Source: Rhodoferax sp. OV413 (GTDB taxonomy: Bacteria; Pseudomonadota; Gammaproteobacteria; Burkholderiales; Burkholderiaceae_C). Taken from it: DNA of 56,667 bases. Made by a program: the position numbers and the translations under genes. Within the stretch, counting starts at the first letter, position 1. Every line of letters starts with the position of its first letter. The stretch covers positions 1 through 56,667 of the forward strand of contig CAMAWD010000033.1 in the NCBI GenBank assembly GCA_945861785.1, in the 5' to 3' direction. Under the pieces are notes generated by a model, which saw only the letters and a list, made by a program, of their open reading frames with translations, ran no database searches and had not been told where the DNA came from. This document shows positions 1-10,240 of this stretch, piece after piece.

Positions 1-1043
1 CCATCGCCATCATGCCGGCATCGGAGGCCGCCAAAGAAATGGGCAAGGCCGACCCGATCGGCACCGGTCCCTACAAGTTTGTCGAGTACAAACCCGACAG
101 CCACGTCAAGGTCGCGCGGTTCGACGACTACAAGCCGAATCCGGCCTACAAGGAGCGCGACGGTTTTGCCGGCGCCAAGATCGCTTACATCGACAGCGTC
201 ACCTTCCGCTTCATGCCCGAGGCCGGTGCGCGCAATGCGGCGCTCGAGACCGGGCAGGTCCAGCTCAACGAGACCACCGACGGCCCGACCGCCAAGCGCA
301 TGCGGGGCAACCCCAACTTCCAGGTCATCCCGGTGCTGCCCTGGGCGGTGCAGGTGCTCAAGTTCAACATGGCGCAGGGTGCGGGCGCCGACCTGAACTT
401 CCGCCGCGCGATCGCCCAGGCGATCGATGCCGAGGAAATCCTCGGTGTCGCTTACCCGGACATCTACAAGGTCGACCAGAGCTGGGTCTATGCCGGCTCG
501 GCATACCACAACAACCGCAAACCGATCAAGCAGGACATCGCGGCCGCCAAGGCAACGCTGGCCAAGTCGGGTTACAAGGGCGAGAAACTCGTCTTCATCA
601 TCGACAACATCCGACCCAACGTGGACGCCGCCACCGTGTTCCAGCAGCAGGTGTCGCAGATTGGCGTGAATGTGGAGCTCAAGGTGGCGGACTGGCCCAC
701 CACATCGGGTATCGGCCTCAAGAGCGACCAGGGCTGGAACTTCTGGACCCACGGCTTTGGCATCGAACCCTACGAGGGCCCGGTCTCGGCGATGTCGCAC
801 TGGGTCAAGGGCCAGGGCCAACGCAAGGCCGACCCGGCCATCGACGCGATGTTCGAGAAGATCAACACCGAGATGAACGTCGAGACCCAGAAAAAGATCT
901 TCGCCGACTTCGAGAACCAGATGGCCGACCAGGCCATCGCCATCAACCTGGGCATCTACGGCCAGTTCCAGGTGGCCACGTCCAAGCTCAAGAACTTCAA
1001 GGCCTACCGGATTCCACGGATGTGGGGCGTGTGGCTCGAATAA
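1..1043 (+). CDS. ABC transporter solute-binding protein, family 5 (C-terminal part)
   Basis: The frame is open from the first base of the window (codons begin at base 3), so the N-terminus and signal peptide lie outside. The ATG at base 12 is only an internal methionine. The visible ~347 residues look like the C-terminal two thirds of a peptide/nickel-type extracytoplasmic binding protein (SBP_bac_5, normally about 500-540 residues). Typical features are an early GTGPYKFVEYKPD stretch and a later region resembling the family's 'lRrAia.AiD...i' segment (NFRRAIAQAIDAEEIL). It should deliver substrate in the periplasm to the permeases encoded directly downstream. The stop at 1041-1043 is followed by a 66-base gap before the first permease. 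The substrate cannot be read from sequence; the metallopeptidase and enolase-superfamily genes downstream favour a peptide-like or modified amino-acid compound. Confidence 0.9.
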   Translation, partial: IAIMPASEAAKEMGKADPIGTGPYKFVEYKPDSHVKVARFDDYKPNPAYKERDGFAGAKIAYIDSVTFRFMPEAGARNAALETGQVQLNETTDGPTAKRMRGNPNFQVIPVLPWAVQVLKFNMAQGAGADLNFRRAIAQAIDAEEILGVAYPDIYKVDQSWVYAGSAYHNNRKPIKQDIAAAKATLAKSGYKGEKLVFIIDNIRPNVDAATVFQQQVSQIGVNVELKVADWPTTSGIGLKSDQGWNFWTHGFGIEPYEGPVSAMSHWVKGQGQRKADPAIDAMFEKINTEMNVETQKKIFADFENQMADQAIAINLGIYGQFQVATSKLKNFKAYRIPRMWGVWLE

Positions 1044-1109
1044 CCGGCGCCGCGCCGCGCAGGGCCCCCCGATGGATGAAAAGGCCGTAGAGCCAACCCG
1101 GGGAGCGTA

Positions 1110-2054
1110 ATGGGTCGTTTTGTTGTTCGCCGCCTGTTCGCGTCCATCCCCGTCCTGTTCCTGGTCTCGCTCATCACCTTCGGCCTGTTGTGGCTGGTTC
1201 CGGGGGATCCGGCGTCGATGTTCCTGGACGCCGGCGCCACTGCCGAGCAGCTGGACCGGGTGCGCCGCGAACTGGGGCTGGACCGGCCGTTTCTGTTGCG
1301 CATGGGCGACTGGTACCTGCGTCTGTTGCAGGGCGACCTGGGCCGCTCGCTGTTGCTCAACCGCAGCGTCACGAGTGCGATCTTCGAACGGCTCCCGGTC
1401 ACGTTGTCGCTGACCATGCTGGCTTTCATCTTCGCCGTCCTGATCGGTGTGGCAGCCGGGGTGCTGGCGGCCATGCGCCATGGCCGTGCCGCCGACCAGG
1501 GCCTGATGACCCTGGCGCTGCTGGGCCTGTCGATTCCGGAGTTCTGGCTCGGCCTGGTGCTGGTGTGGCTGGTGGCCGTGCTGGTGCCCATCTTTCCGGC
1601 CGGTGACTACGTCGCCTTCATGCAGAGCCCCTGGCAGTGGGCACGCCACATCGCCTTGCCCATGTTCACGCTGGCCTGTGTGCAGATGGGTTTCGTGGCG
1701 CGCATGACGCGTTCGAGCATGCTCGAGGTGCTGGGTCAGGATTTTGTGCGCACCGCGCGCGCCAAGGGCCTGCCCGAGCCTTATGTGGTGTTGCGCCACG
1801 GCCTGGTCAACGCCATGGTGCCCATCGTCACCGTGATGGGCATCATGATCGGCGGCCTGTTGGGGGGTGCCGTGGTGATCGAGCAGGTGTTCTCGATCCC
1901 CGGCATGGGGCGGCTGATCATCGGCGCGGTGCTGTCGCGCGACTTCCCGGTGATCCAGGGCGGCCTGCTGTTCCTGGCGCTGATCTACCTGACAGTCAAC
2001 ATCATCGTCGACCTGTTGTACGCCGTGATCGACCCGCGCGTGCGCCTGGAGTGA
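1110..2054 (+). CDS. ABC transporter permease, DppB/GsiC type
   Basis: This 314-residue inner-membrane permease is the usual length for the DppB family. It opens with a transmembrane helix (about residues 8-30) followed by the VPGDP motif at 30-34 that marks the family. Five or six helices follow. The cytoplasmic EAA-type loop is DFVRTARAKGLPEPYVVLRH, which contacts the ATPases. The end 'VIDPRVRLE' is also typical. The ATG start is preceded by GGGGAG at 1099-1104. It forms the translocation pore with the DppC-type permease that follows. The gene ends one to nine bases before the candidate starts of the next gene, so the two are translationally coupled. Confidence 0.93.
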   Translation: MGRFVVRRLFASIPVLFLVSLITFGLLWLVPGDPASMFLDAGATAEQLDRVRRELGLDRPFLLRMGDWYLRLLQGDLGRSLLLNRSVTSAIFERLPVTLSLTMLAFIFAVLIGVAAGVLAAMRHGRAADQGLMTLALLGLSIPEFWLGLVLVWLVAVLVPIFPAGDYVAFMQSPWQWARHIALPMFTLACVQMGFVARMTRSSMLEVLGQDFVRTARAKGLPEPYVVLRHGLVNAMVPIVTVMGIMIGGLLGGAVVIEQVFSIPGMGRLIIGAVLSRDFPVIQGGLLFLALIYLTVNIIVDLLYAVIDPRVRLE

Positions 2055-2062
2055 ACCCGGTG

Positions 2063-2946
2063 ATGGCCGCAACCCCCGCCTTGACCACCGCGCCCGCCGC
2101 ACCGCCGAGTGCGCGCGGCAGCTTCGCCCGCCGTTTGTTTGCCAACCGCTCGTTCACGATCGGCCTGGCCCTGGTGGGGCTGATCGCACTGCTCGCGCTG
2201 CTGGCCGATGTCATCGCGCCGTTCGACCCGCTCAAGGGCAGTTTTCGCGAGCGCATGGTGGCGCCGAGCCTGGTCCACTGGATGGGCACCGACCACTTCG
2301 GGCGTGACATCCTGTCGCGCGTGTTGCACGGCGCACGCATCTCCCTGCAAATCGGCCTGATGGTGGCCATCGTGACCGGCGTGGCCGGGGTTGCGATTGG
2401 TGCCACGGCCGGTTACTTCCGCCGCTCGGACGGCCCCATCATGCGGCTCATGGACGCCTTCATGGCGTTTCCGTCCATCATCCTGGCCATCGCCATCAGC
2501 GCGGTGATGGGAGCGTCGGTGTTCAACGTCATCATCGCGCTGTCGATCGCGGCTACGCCGCACACCGCGCGCATCGTGCGCGCCTCGGTGATGGTGGTGC
2601 GCGAGATGGAATACGTCGAGGCCGCGCGCGCGTTGGGCGCCGGCCACGCCCGCATCCTGGTGCGCCATGTGCTGGCCAACGCGATGGCGCCGCTGGTGGT
2701 GCGCCTGACCTACGTGTTCGCGGTGGCGATCCTGAACGAAGCGGTTCTGTCCTTCATCGGTGTGGGGCCGCCGCCGCCTGCGCCGACCTTCGGCGCCATC
2801 ATCGCCAATGGGCGCGACTTCATCATCGCCGCGCCCTGGATCACGGTGGCGCCGGGCCTTGCGATCCTTGGCAGCGTGCTGGGCCTGAACCTGCTGGGGG
2901 ACGGCCTGCGCGACGTGCTCGATCCGCGCATGGCGGTGAACACGCG

Positions 2947-2950
<4 letters not shown>
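2063..2950 (+). CDS. ABC transporter permease, DppC type
   Basis: This is the second pore-forming subunit, 295 residues if started at ATG 2063. GTG codons at 2051 (overlapping the upstream stop) and 2060 are alternatives. I prefer 2063 because TGGAG lies 11 bases upstream. An Ala/Pro-rich cytoplasmic N-terminus leads into a first helix (about residues 30-52). The family motif GTDHFGRDILSR follows, then four to five further helices with an EAA loop reading EYVEAARALGAGHARILVRH. The C-terminus 'LRDVLDPRM' is standard. The stop overlaps the start of the first ATPase gene in an ATGA arrangement, so this is one operon. Confidence 0.92.
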
Positions 2951-3932
<982 letters not shown>

Positions 3933-3936
<4 letters not shown>

Positions 3937-5000
3937 GCGCCGCCGGACCGTCCCTGACGGGCTCGCACCCCAGTGCGCAGCACGAAGGTGCGCCGGGCAG
4001 CGCCGCGTCCGCCACGGTGGCGCCCCTGATCGAGGCACGCGGACTGCGCAAGCACTTCGAACGGCCGCGCCACTTTCTCGCCAAGGCCGCGCCGCCCTTG
4101 CGCGCGGTGGATGGCGTCGACCTTCAGATCGCTCCGGGGGAGACCCTGGGGCTGGTGGGGGAGTCGGGTTGTGGCAAGTCCACCACCGGTCGCTTGCTGC
4201 TGCGCCTGATCGAGCCCACCGGCGGCATGATCCTGCACCACGGCCAGGACATCACCCGGCTCGATGCAGCCGGGATGCGCGGCAAGCGCCGTGCGATGCA
4301 GATCGTGTTCCAGGATCCTTATGGCTCGCTCAACCCGCGCATGCGCGTGGGCGACATCATCACCGAGCCGCTGGTCATCCACGGCGTGGGCGACGCCCGA
4401 ACCCGCGCTGAGCGCGTGCTCAGGCTGCTCGACCTGGTGAGCCTGCCGACCAGCGCACTGCAACGTTATCCGCATGAGTTTTCCGGGGGCCAGCGCCAGC
4501 GCATCGGCATCGCGCGTGCCCTTGCCCTGGAGCCCGAGTTCATCGTCGCCGACGAGGCTGTGTCGGCGCTCGACGTGTCGGTGCAGGCGCAGGTGATCAA
4601 CCTGATGCGTGAACTGCAGCGCGACCTGAAACTCACCTACCTGTTCATCTCGCACAACCTGGCCGTGGTGCGCAACATCAGCGACCGCGTGGCCGTGATG
4701 TACCTCGGGCGCATCGTCGAGACAGCGCCGGCCGACACGCTGTTTGCGCAGCCGCTGCACCCTTACACCCAAAGCCTGCTTGCGGCGCTGCCTGCCGATC
4801 ACCCGTCGCAACGCAAGACGCGCGTGGCCCTGCAAGGCGATATGCCCGACCCCGACACCATCGGGACCGGTTGCCGCTTTGCCAGCCGGTGCCCCCATGT
4901 GCAGCCGCGCTGCCAGGCCGAGGATCCGGCCCTGGCGCTGCGTGCTCCCGGTCACGAGGTGGCCTGCCTGCGGGTCGCCGATGGAAGCCTCAGCCCCTGA
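3933..5000 (+). CDS. ABC transporter ATP-binding protein, DppF type
   Basis: This second ATPase has 355 residues and starts with GTG inside the stop of the preceding gene (GTGA). A linker of about 30 residues precedes the nucleotide-binding domain. Walker A is GESGCGKS at 76-83, followed by the Q-loop segment [16 protein letters not shown], which is highly characteristic of DppF/OppF. The signature is [15 protein letters not shown] and Walker B ends in [10 protein letters not shown]. Glu-Ala replaces the usual Glu-Pro there, which is common in this subfamily. The C-terminal oligo/dipeptide extension carries [10 protein letters not shown] with clustered cysteines. The metallopeptidase gene follows 21 bases later. 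Confidence 0.93.
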
Positions 5001-5021
5001 TCCCGTCCACAAGGAGTCCCC

Positions 5022-6521
5022 ATGCCCCACAAAAAACACCGTGTCCTGGTTGCCGAATGCATGCAGGAAATATCTTCCTTCAACCCGCTGCAGTCGGGTT
5101 ACGACAACTTCCACATCGAGCGTGGCAGCGAGATGCTGGCGCAGGAGGGCCTCAACACCGCGCTGGGCGGGGCCTTCGCCGTGTTCCGGGAAAAGGGCCT
5201 CGAGCCGGTGCTGGCCATTGGCGCGCGGGCGGGCTCGGCCGGCCTGCTCTCGGCCGCCGGCTGGAAGAAGCTTTCGGCCGAGGTGCTGCAGGCGGTGGCC
5301 ATGCAGTCCGCCGCCGGCATAGACGGGGTGTATTTCTCGATGCACGGCGCCATGGCCGCCGACGGTGAACTCGACCCCGAGGGTTACCTGCTGAGCGAGA
5401 CGCGGCGCATCGTCGGGCCGGACGTGCCGATCGTGATCTCGCTCGATCTGCATGGCATCCTGACCGACCGCATGCTGCGCCAGATCAACGGCCTGGCGAT
5501 CTACCACACCTACCCGCATGTGGACTTTGCCTCCACCGGACGACGTGCCGCGCAGATCCTGCACAGACTGGTCACCAAGAAGCTGCGCCCGACGATCGCC
5601 CGCGTGGTGATCCCGGCGCTGGTGCGCGGTGACGAACTGATCACCAAGTCCGGCTGTTACGGCGAACTGATCCGCGAAGCGCGGCGCATGGAACTCGATG
5701 GCACCGCCATGTCGGCCGGGATCATGATCGGCAACCCCTTCACCGACGTTCCCGAGTTGTGTTGCCAGGTGGTCGTGGCGACCGAAGGCGACGCCGACCT
5801 GGCCAAAGCCGAGGCGCTGCAATTGGCGCGCGAGTTCTGGCCGTTGCGCCACCGCATGCAGGGCAAGCTGGTGTCGTTGCGCCGTGCCATCTCGCAGGCC
5901 GCCACGGTGTCCGGCCCGGTGATTTTCACCGATGCAGCCGACGCCACCTCGTCGGGTGCCACGGGCGACTCCAACCTGATCCTGCAAGGCCTGCGCGATG
6001 CGGGTTACCGCAAGCGCGTGCTGGCCCAGATCGTCGACCCCGGCGCGGCCAAGGCGGCCCACAAGGCCGGCGTAGGGGCCACCATCAGGGTGACACTGGG
6101 CGGCGCCATCGACGCTGCGCGTTTTGCTCCGATGGAGGTCACGGCCAAGGTGCGCCTGCTCTCTGACGGCCAAGCACGGCTGGAGACCATGAAGACCGGG
6201 CTCGATGCCGGTGCGACGGCGGTGCTGGAGTTCGACAACTTCACCGTGGTGGTGTTCAGCAAGACGCTGAGCCTGTTCGACCGCGCGATGTACTACGCCA
6301 ACGGCCTGAACCCGCAGGATTTTGACCTGACCGTGGTCAAGTCGCCCCACACCGAACACCACATGTACGACGCCTGGGTCGACAACAACTTCAACGTCGA
6401 TGTGCCGGGCGCCACCTCCGCCAACCTCAAGTCCCTGGGCCACACGGTCTGCGCGCGGCCGATGTTCCCACTCGATGACGGTGTCACGTTCGAACCGGTG
6501 GCCACGGTCTACCGCAGCTGA
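5022..6521 (+). CDS. M81 family metallopeptidase (MlrC/microcystinase C-like)
   Basis: This 499-residue protein matches the M81 (MlrC) family in length and domain order: an N-terminal DUF1485 domain, then an MlrC C-terminal domain. Likely metal-binding residues are H108 (in MHGAM), D142 and H144 (DLHG) and H166 (YHTYPHVD). Their spacing fits the ligands described for MlrC. MlrC cleaves the linear microcystin tetrapeptide, but most homologues have unknown substrates and occur beside Dpp-type importers, as here. A RBS-like AAGGAG precedes the ATG. The protein has no signal peptide and is presumably cytoplasmic, acting on whatever the importer brings in. Microcystin degradation itself is not implied, since no mlrA or mlrB is visible. 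Confidence 0.88.
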   Translation: MPHKKHRVLVAECMQEISSFNPLQSGYDNFHIERGSEMLAQEGLNTALGGAFAVFREKGLEPVLAIGARAGSAGLLSAAGWKKLSAEVLQAVAMQSAAGIDGVYFSMHGAMAADGELDPEGYLLSETRRIVGPDVPIVISLDLHGILTDRMLRQINGLAIYHTYPHVDFASTGRRAAQILHRLVTKKLRPTIARVVIPALVRGDELITKSGCYGELIREARRMELDGTAMSAGIMIGNPFTDVPELCCQVVVATEGDADLAKAEALQLAREFWPLRHRMQGKLVSLRRAISQAATVSGPVIFTDAADATSSGATGDSNLILQGLRDAGYRKRVLAQIVDPGAAKAAHKAGVGATIRVTLGGAIDAARFAPMEVTAKVRLLSDGQARLETMKTGLDAGATAVLEFDNFTVVVFSKTLSLFDRAMYYANGLNPQDFDLTVVKSPHTEHHMYDAWVDNNFNVDVPGATSANLKSLGHTVCARPMFPLDDGVTFEPVATVYRS

Positions 6522-6543
6522 ACCAGAGCCGGGAGCGCGCGCC

Positions 6544-7725
6544 ATGCAGATCGATGCGGTCGATTTTTTCTACCTGTCCATGCCGGTGGTCACCCTGGAG
6601 GCCGATGGCAGCCAGGATGCGCTGCTCGTGCGTGTGTCGGCCGGAGGTTTCTCGGGCTTTGGCGAATGCGAAGCCGCTCCGCTGCCTTCGATTGCGGCAT
6701 TCGTGTGCCCGATGTCGCACGGTGCCTGCCAGCCGGTGTCCGCATCGGTGCTCGGGCGCAGGCTCGACAGCCCGGCCGATATTGCGGCGATTGCGGCCGA
6801 CGTGGCCTACAACAGCATGGACGTGCTGCAGGCGGCCCATACCTTTTCAGGCATCGAGATGGCGCTGTGGGACATCCTGGGCCAGGCGCGCGGCGAACCG
6901 GTATGGAAGCTGTTGGGTTATCGCGCCTCGTACCCCAAGACGCCCTATGCGTCGCTGCTCTTCGGCGACACACCGCAGCAGACCCTGGCGCGCGGCCGCG
7001 ATGCCATGCGCCGGGGTTTCCGGGCGGCCAAGTTCGGCTGGGGGCCGATCGGTCGGGGCTCGGTGCAGCAGGATGCCGACCACTTTGTCGCTGCACGCGA
7101 GGGGCTGGGCGCAGACGGCATTTTGCTGGTCGATGTGGGACAGATCTTTGTGGACGATGTAGAGCGTGCTGCCCAACGGCTCGACGCGCTGGAGCTGGCC
7201 CGCGCGGTATGGCTGGAGGAACCCTTCCATGCCAGCGCGCTGGAGGAATACGGCGCACTGGCTGCCCGATGCCAAGGTGTGCGACTGGCTGGCGGCGAAG
7301 GTGCGCACAACGCGGCGATGGCGCGGCACCTGATCGACTATGGCCGTGTTGGTTTCGTGCAGATCGACTGCGGCCGCATTGGCGGCATTGGCCCGGCCAA
7401 GCAGGTGGCCGACTACGCGGTTGCGCGTGGCGTGACCTACGTGAACCATACCTTCACCTCGCACCTGGCGCTGAGCGCATCGATGCAACCCTTCGCCGGT
7501 CTGGCCGACCACGCCATCTGCGAATTCCCGGCAGCACCCAAGGCCCTGGCCGTTGAGCTGACGCGCAACCACCTGGCGCCAGACGCCAATGGGCAGGTTT
7601 GCGCGCCCGATGCCCCTGGCCTGGGCATGCACATCGACGCGCAGGCGGTGCGGCGCTACCAGGTGGCGGTCGACATCCGGGTGGCTGGCAAGACGCTGTA
7701 CACCTCGCCGGTGTTCTCACCCTGA
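6544..7725 (+). CDS. mandelate racemase/muconate lactonizing enzyme family protein
   Basis: This is a 393-residue enolase-superfamily enzyme starting at ATG 6544; the frame is open further upstream, but that part overlaps the M81 gene. An N-terminal capping domain (about 1-125) precedes a TIM barrel. Mg2+ ligands are D197 (LVDVGQ), the Glu of LEEPF (E225/E226) and E252 (GGEGAHN). A KFGWG motif supplies K163 and the barrel end carries [10 protein letters not shown] (H302, H307), pointing to the mandelate-racemase subgroup. Such enzymes abstract a proton alpha to a carboxylate, giving racemases, dehydratases or epimerases; which one applies here is unknown. As the last gene of the importer/M81 operon (22-base gap), it probably processes the same imported compound. 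Confidence 0.87.
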   Translation: MQIDAVDFFYLSMPVVTLEADGSQDALLVRVSAGGFSGFGECEAAPLPSIAAFVCPMSHGACQPVSASVLGRRLDSPADIAAIAADVAYNSMDVLQAAHTFSGIEMALWDILGQARGEPVWKLLGYRASYPKTPYASLLFGDTPQQTLARGRDAMRRGFRAAKFGWGPIGRGSVQQDADHFVAAREGLGADGILLVDVGQIFVDDVERAAQRLDALELARAVWLEEPFHASALEEYGALAARCQGVRLAGGEGAHNAAMARHLIDYGRVGFVQIDCGRIGGIGPAKQVADYAVARGVTYVNHTFTSHLALSASMQPFAGLADHAICEFPAAPKALAVELTRNHLAPDANGQVCAPDAPGLGMHIDAQAVRRYQVAVDIRVAGKTLYTSPVFSP

Positions 7726-7744
7726 GCCAGCCGGCGTGACACGT

Positions 7745-7763
7745 GCGCACCCGCCGGGTGTGC
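7745..7763 (+). terminator. hairpin after the Dpp/M81/enolase operon
   Basis: GCGCACCC and GGGTGTGC form an 8-bp stem (one G-U pair) with a GCC loop, 19 bases after the stop of the enolase-superfamily gene. No U-tract follows, so it could be a weak terminator or an RNA-stabilising 3' hairpin. Confidence 0.4.
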
Positions 7764-7899
7764 AACGTTGCGCTGTTCTGGTACGCAGCACCTGCGTCCT
7801 TGCAGACCGTGCAAAAAAGAATGTACAGCCGTGCCCGCCCGTACGATACTTCTGCGGGGCTGCGGAGCCCGCCATCCCTACCGACTGCACGGAGGTTTC

Positions 7900-8724
7900 A
7901 TGAAGCACTGGTTTTCGCATCTCCCACTGGTGGGCCTGGGCCTGGCGGCCGCCTTTGTCCTGTCCATCGTGCTGCGCGGTTATGGCGACACCACGGTCGC
8001 CATGGTGGCGAGTTCCTTGGTCATGTTTGCCGCCTGCCTTAGCAGTGCCCTGCACCTGCTGGGCCCCCGAGCCACCTGGCGCTTTGTGCTGGTTGCGGTG
8101 GTGTTCGGCTGGTTTGCCGAACAGATGGGCTCGTCGCGCGGCTGGTTCTTCGGCAGCTACGACTACACCGACGTACTGGGCCCGCGCATTGGTGATGTGC
8201 CGTTCATCATTCCCATGATGTGGTTCGCCCTGACCTACATGGGTTACGTCATCAGCAACCTGATTGTCTGGCGCGCGCCGGTCGATGGCTCGACGCGTAT
8301 CGGCGACGCGTTGCTGATGTCGCTGCTGGCGGCGATGATCGTGACAGCCTATGACCTTGGCGCCGATCCCTACATGGTGTTCGTGCTCAAGGCCTGGATC
8401 ATGACCAAGAAGGATGGCGCCTGGTTTGGCGAGACGGCGCAGGGTTTCGTCGGCTGGACGGTGGTCGGCTTCTGTATCGTGTTGACTTTCCGGCTGCTGG
8501 TGCGCAAGCTGCCGCCGGTGCCTGTCACCCGCGTCAGTCGGCGCGATGCGCTGGTGCCGGTGCTGATTTATGCCGGCTTGATGGCGTTCCAGATCGTCGC
8601 CGGTTTCCCGGTCGAGACACGCTCGATCGCTGTGTTCGCCATGGGCATACCGGTGCTGTGCGCGCTGGCGGGTTGGCAGCACTGGAAGACGCATGGTGCA
8701 GACGGCAAGGGAGCCAACGCATGA
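7900..8724 (+). CDS. carotenoid biosynthesis protein (DUF422/CruF-like membrane protein)
   Basis: This polytopic inner-membrane protein of 274 residues has about seven to eight hydrophobic helices. A strong GGAGG at 7891-7895 fixes the ATG at 7900. The stretch GWFFGSYDYTDVLGPRIGDV, followed by a PFIIPMMWF helix, is the signature of the DUF422 family. Its members include CruF and bacterioruberin hydratase (gamma-carotene 1',2'-hydratases). In proteobacteria many members sit outside carotenoid clusters and their role is untested. No phytoene synthase or desaturase gene is visible here. The stop overlaps the start of the next gene in ATGA, so the two are co-translated. Confidence 0.8.
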   Translation: MKHWFSHLPLVGLGLAAAFVLSIVLRGYGDTTVAMVASSLVMFAACLSSALHLLGPRATWRFVLVAVVFGWFAEQMGSSRGWFFGSYDYTDVLGPRIGDVPFIIPMMWFALTYMGYVISNLIVWRAPVDGSTRIGDALLMSLLAAMIVTAYDLGADPYMVFVLKAWIMTKKDGAWFGETAQGFVGWTVVGFCIVLTFRLLVRKLPPVPVTRVSRRDALVPVLIYAGLMAFQIVAGFPVETRSIAVFAMGIPVLCALAGWQHWKTHGADGKGANA

Positions 8725-10235
8725 TCGCCGAACAGGCCCCCGACGGTGTTCGGCAGCGCAGCGCGCAAGCACAGGGCCAGGCCGCCCCTGTGCACCGGGG
8801 TGGTTCTCCAGTCTCCGATGTGCTGCTCGAGCGCATGCAGTACCAGGCCGACCCGCCGGCGGACGATACGGTGGCGCGCATCGTGGGCGACTGGCGCGTA
8901 CTGGGCGCCGACGCCGGCGCGCACGACCTGCGCGCCGCGCACGAGGCGCAATGGCTGCGCCTGGCGCAGGCCACCAGCCTGCTCGAACAACTCGGCGACA
9001 ACGGCAGCCTGGAAGACTGGAGCCCCCATCCCCAGCCTGGCATCGATGACGTGATCGTGCGGGCCGTGGAGGATTACGTTCGGGCCAACCAGGCGCTGCC
9101 GGCCTGGGCCCGGCCCGACCAGCTCCGGCGGGCCGAGACCCTGTTCATGGACTACGGCCCGTTGTCATGCATCCTGCTGTTCTGCGCCAGCCTGCCCGAG
9201 TGTTATGTATTGCCGGATCTTTCGGCCGTGCTGCACATGGCAGGGCAACTGGAGCAGCGCACCGAATACCGCATCCGAAGCACTGCGGCGATGATCTTCC
9301 CGGTCATGATGAAAGGCGGCATGGGCGAAGCGCGCGGCAACGGCCGAGCGCAGGTGCTCAAGGTGCGGCTGATCCACGCCACCATCCGCAACCTGATCCT
9401 GCGCGGGCGCCCGTCCGACGTGGTGGGGGCGCTGGGTGATGCGCAGAACCGTGTCGGCGCCGGCGTGGTGCCGCCGCACCCGGCGCTGGCGGGTGGTATC
9501 ACCATGTACGAGGCGATGTTTGCAGCTGGCTGGAAACTCGGGGAGGATGGCCTGCCCTGCAACCAGGAGGAACTGGCCTACACGCTGCTCACCTTCAGTT
9601 ATGTATTCCTGCGTGGCATGCGCCACCTGGGCCTGGGCTTGCCCCCCGCAGACGAAGAGGCGTTTCTGCATTGTTGGAACGTCACCGCCAGCGTGATGGG
9701 TGTACGTGAAGACCTCATGGCCCACACCATGGTGGACGCCGCTGCACTGTTCGAACGCATGCAAAGCCGTGGTCGCGCGGATGTGCGCACGCCGGATCCG
9801 CGTCCCGGCCTGGGCCATGCGCTGATGCAGGCGATGGAGGACTCGATCCCGCTGCCCTGGCTCAAACCTTTCGCGGTGCTGATGACACGCCACCTCTGCG
9901 GCACGCGCACTGCTGCGCTGATCGGTGTGCAGGACCGTGCACCGTGGCGGTCACGCGTGTTGTTCAAGCTGGTCATGGGGCTGGTGCGCGGCGTCGATGC
10001 CCTGTTGAGGCTGGTCTGGCCGCGGTTCTCGATCGCCCGGCTGGTCACCCGGGTGCTGGGTTACCACCTGATGGTGAGGCTGCTGCTCGACCAGACGCGC
10101 CCGCTCAAGCTGCCCCAGGGCCTGCTCAACCATGTCAACACCATGCTCGATGCTTGGGGCCACGACCACGATGCGCCGATGTGGATGAACCGGCTGGAAG
10201 ACCGCTGGACGACACCCGGTGCCTGGCGCGGCTGA
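8721..10235 (+). CDS. MpaB/DUF2236 family oxygenase-like protein
   Basis: This 504-residue soluble protein starts at ATG 8721 inside the stop of the DUF422 gene. The central region (about 150-370) carries the DUF2236 (ER-bound oxygenase MpaB/latex-clearing protein) hallmarks: a conserved K in the PVMMKGG segment, a downstream VRLIHATIR helix with H and R, then a GGITMYEAMFAAG segment. In Lcp-type members the conserved Lys and His ligate heme b, so a b-type heme oxygenase or peroxygenase is the best guess. Substrate is unknown. Translational coupling to a carotenoid-type membrane protein hints at an isoprenoid or lipid substrate, but that is inference. It ends five bases from the stop of the convergent cyclase gene. 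Confidence 0.78.
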   Translation: MIAEQAPDGVRQRSAQAQGQAAPVHRGGSPVSDVLLERMQYQADPPADDTVARIVGDWRVLGADAGAHDLRAAHEAQWLRLAQATSLLEQLGDNGSLEDWSPHPQPGIDDVIVRAVEDYVRANQALPAWARPDQLRRAETLFMDYGPLSCILLFCASLPECYVLPDLSAVLHMAGQLEQRTEYRIRSTAAMIFPVMMKGGMGEARGNGRAQVLKVRLIHATIRNLILRGRPSDVVGALGDAQNRVGAGVVPPHPALAGGITMYEAMFAAGWKLGEDGLPCNQEELAYTLLTFSYVFLRGMRHLGLGLPPADEEAFLHCWNVTASVMGVREDLMAHTMVDAAALFERMQSRGRADVRTPDPRPGLGHALMQAMEDSIPLPWLKPFAVLMTRHLCGTRTAALIGVQDRAPWRSRVLFKLVMGLVRGVDALLRLVWPRFSIARLVTRVLGYHLMVRLLLDQTRPLKLPQGLLNHVNTMLDAWGHDHDAPMWMNRLEDRWTTPGAWRG

Positions 10236-10240
10236 CCGCT

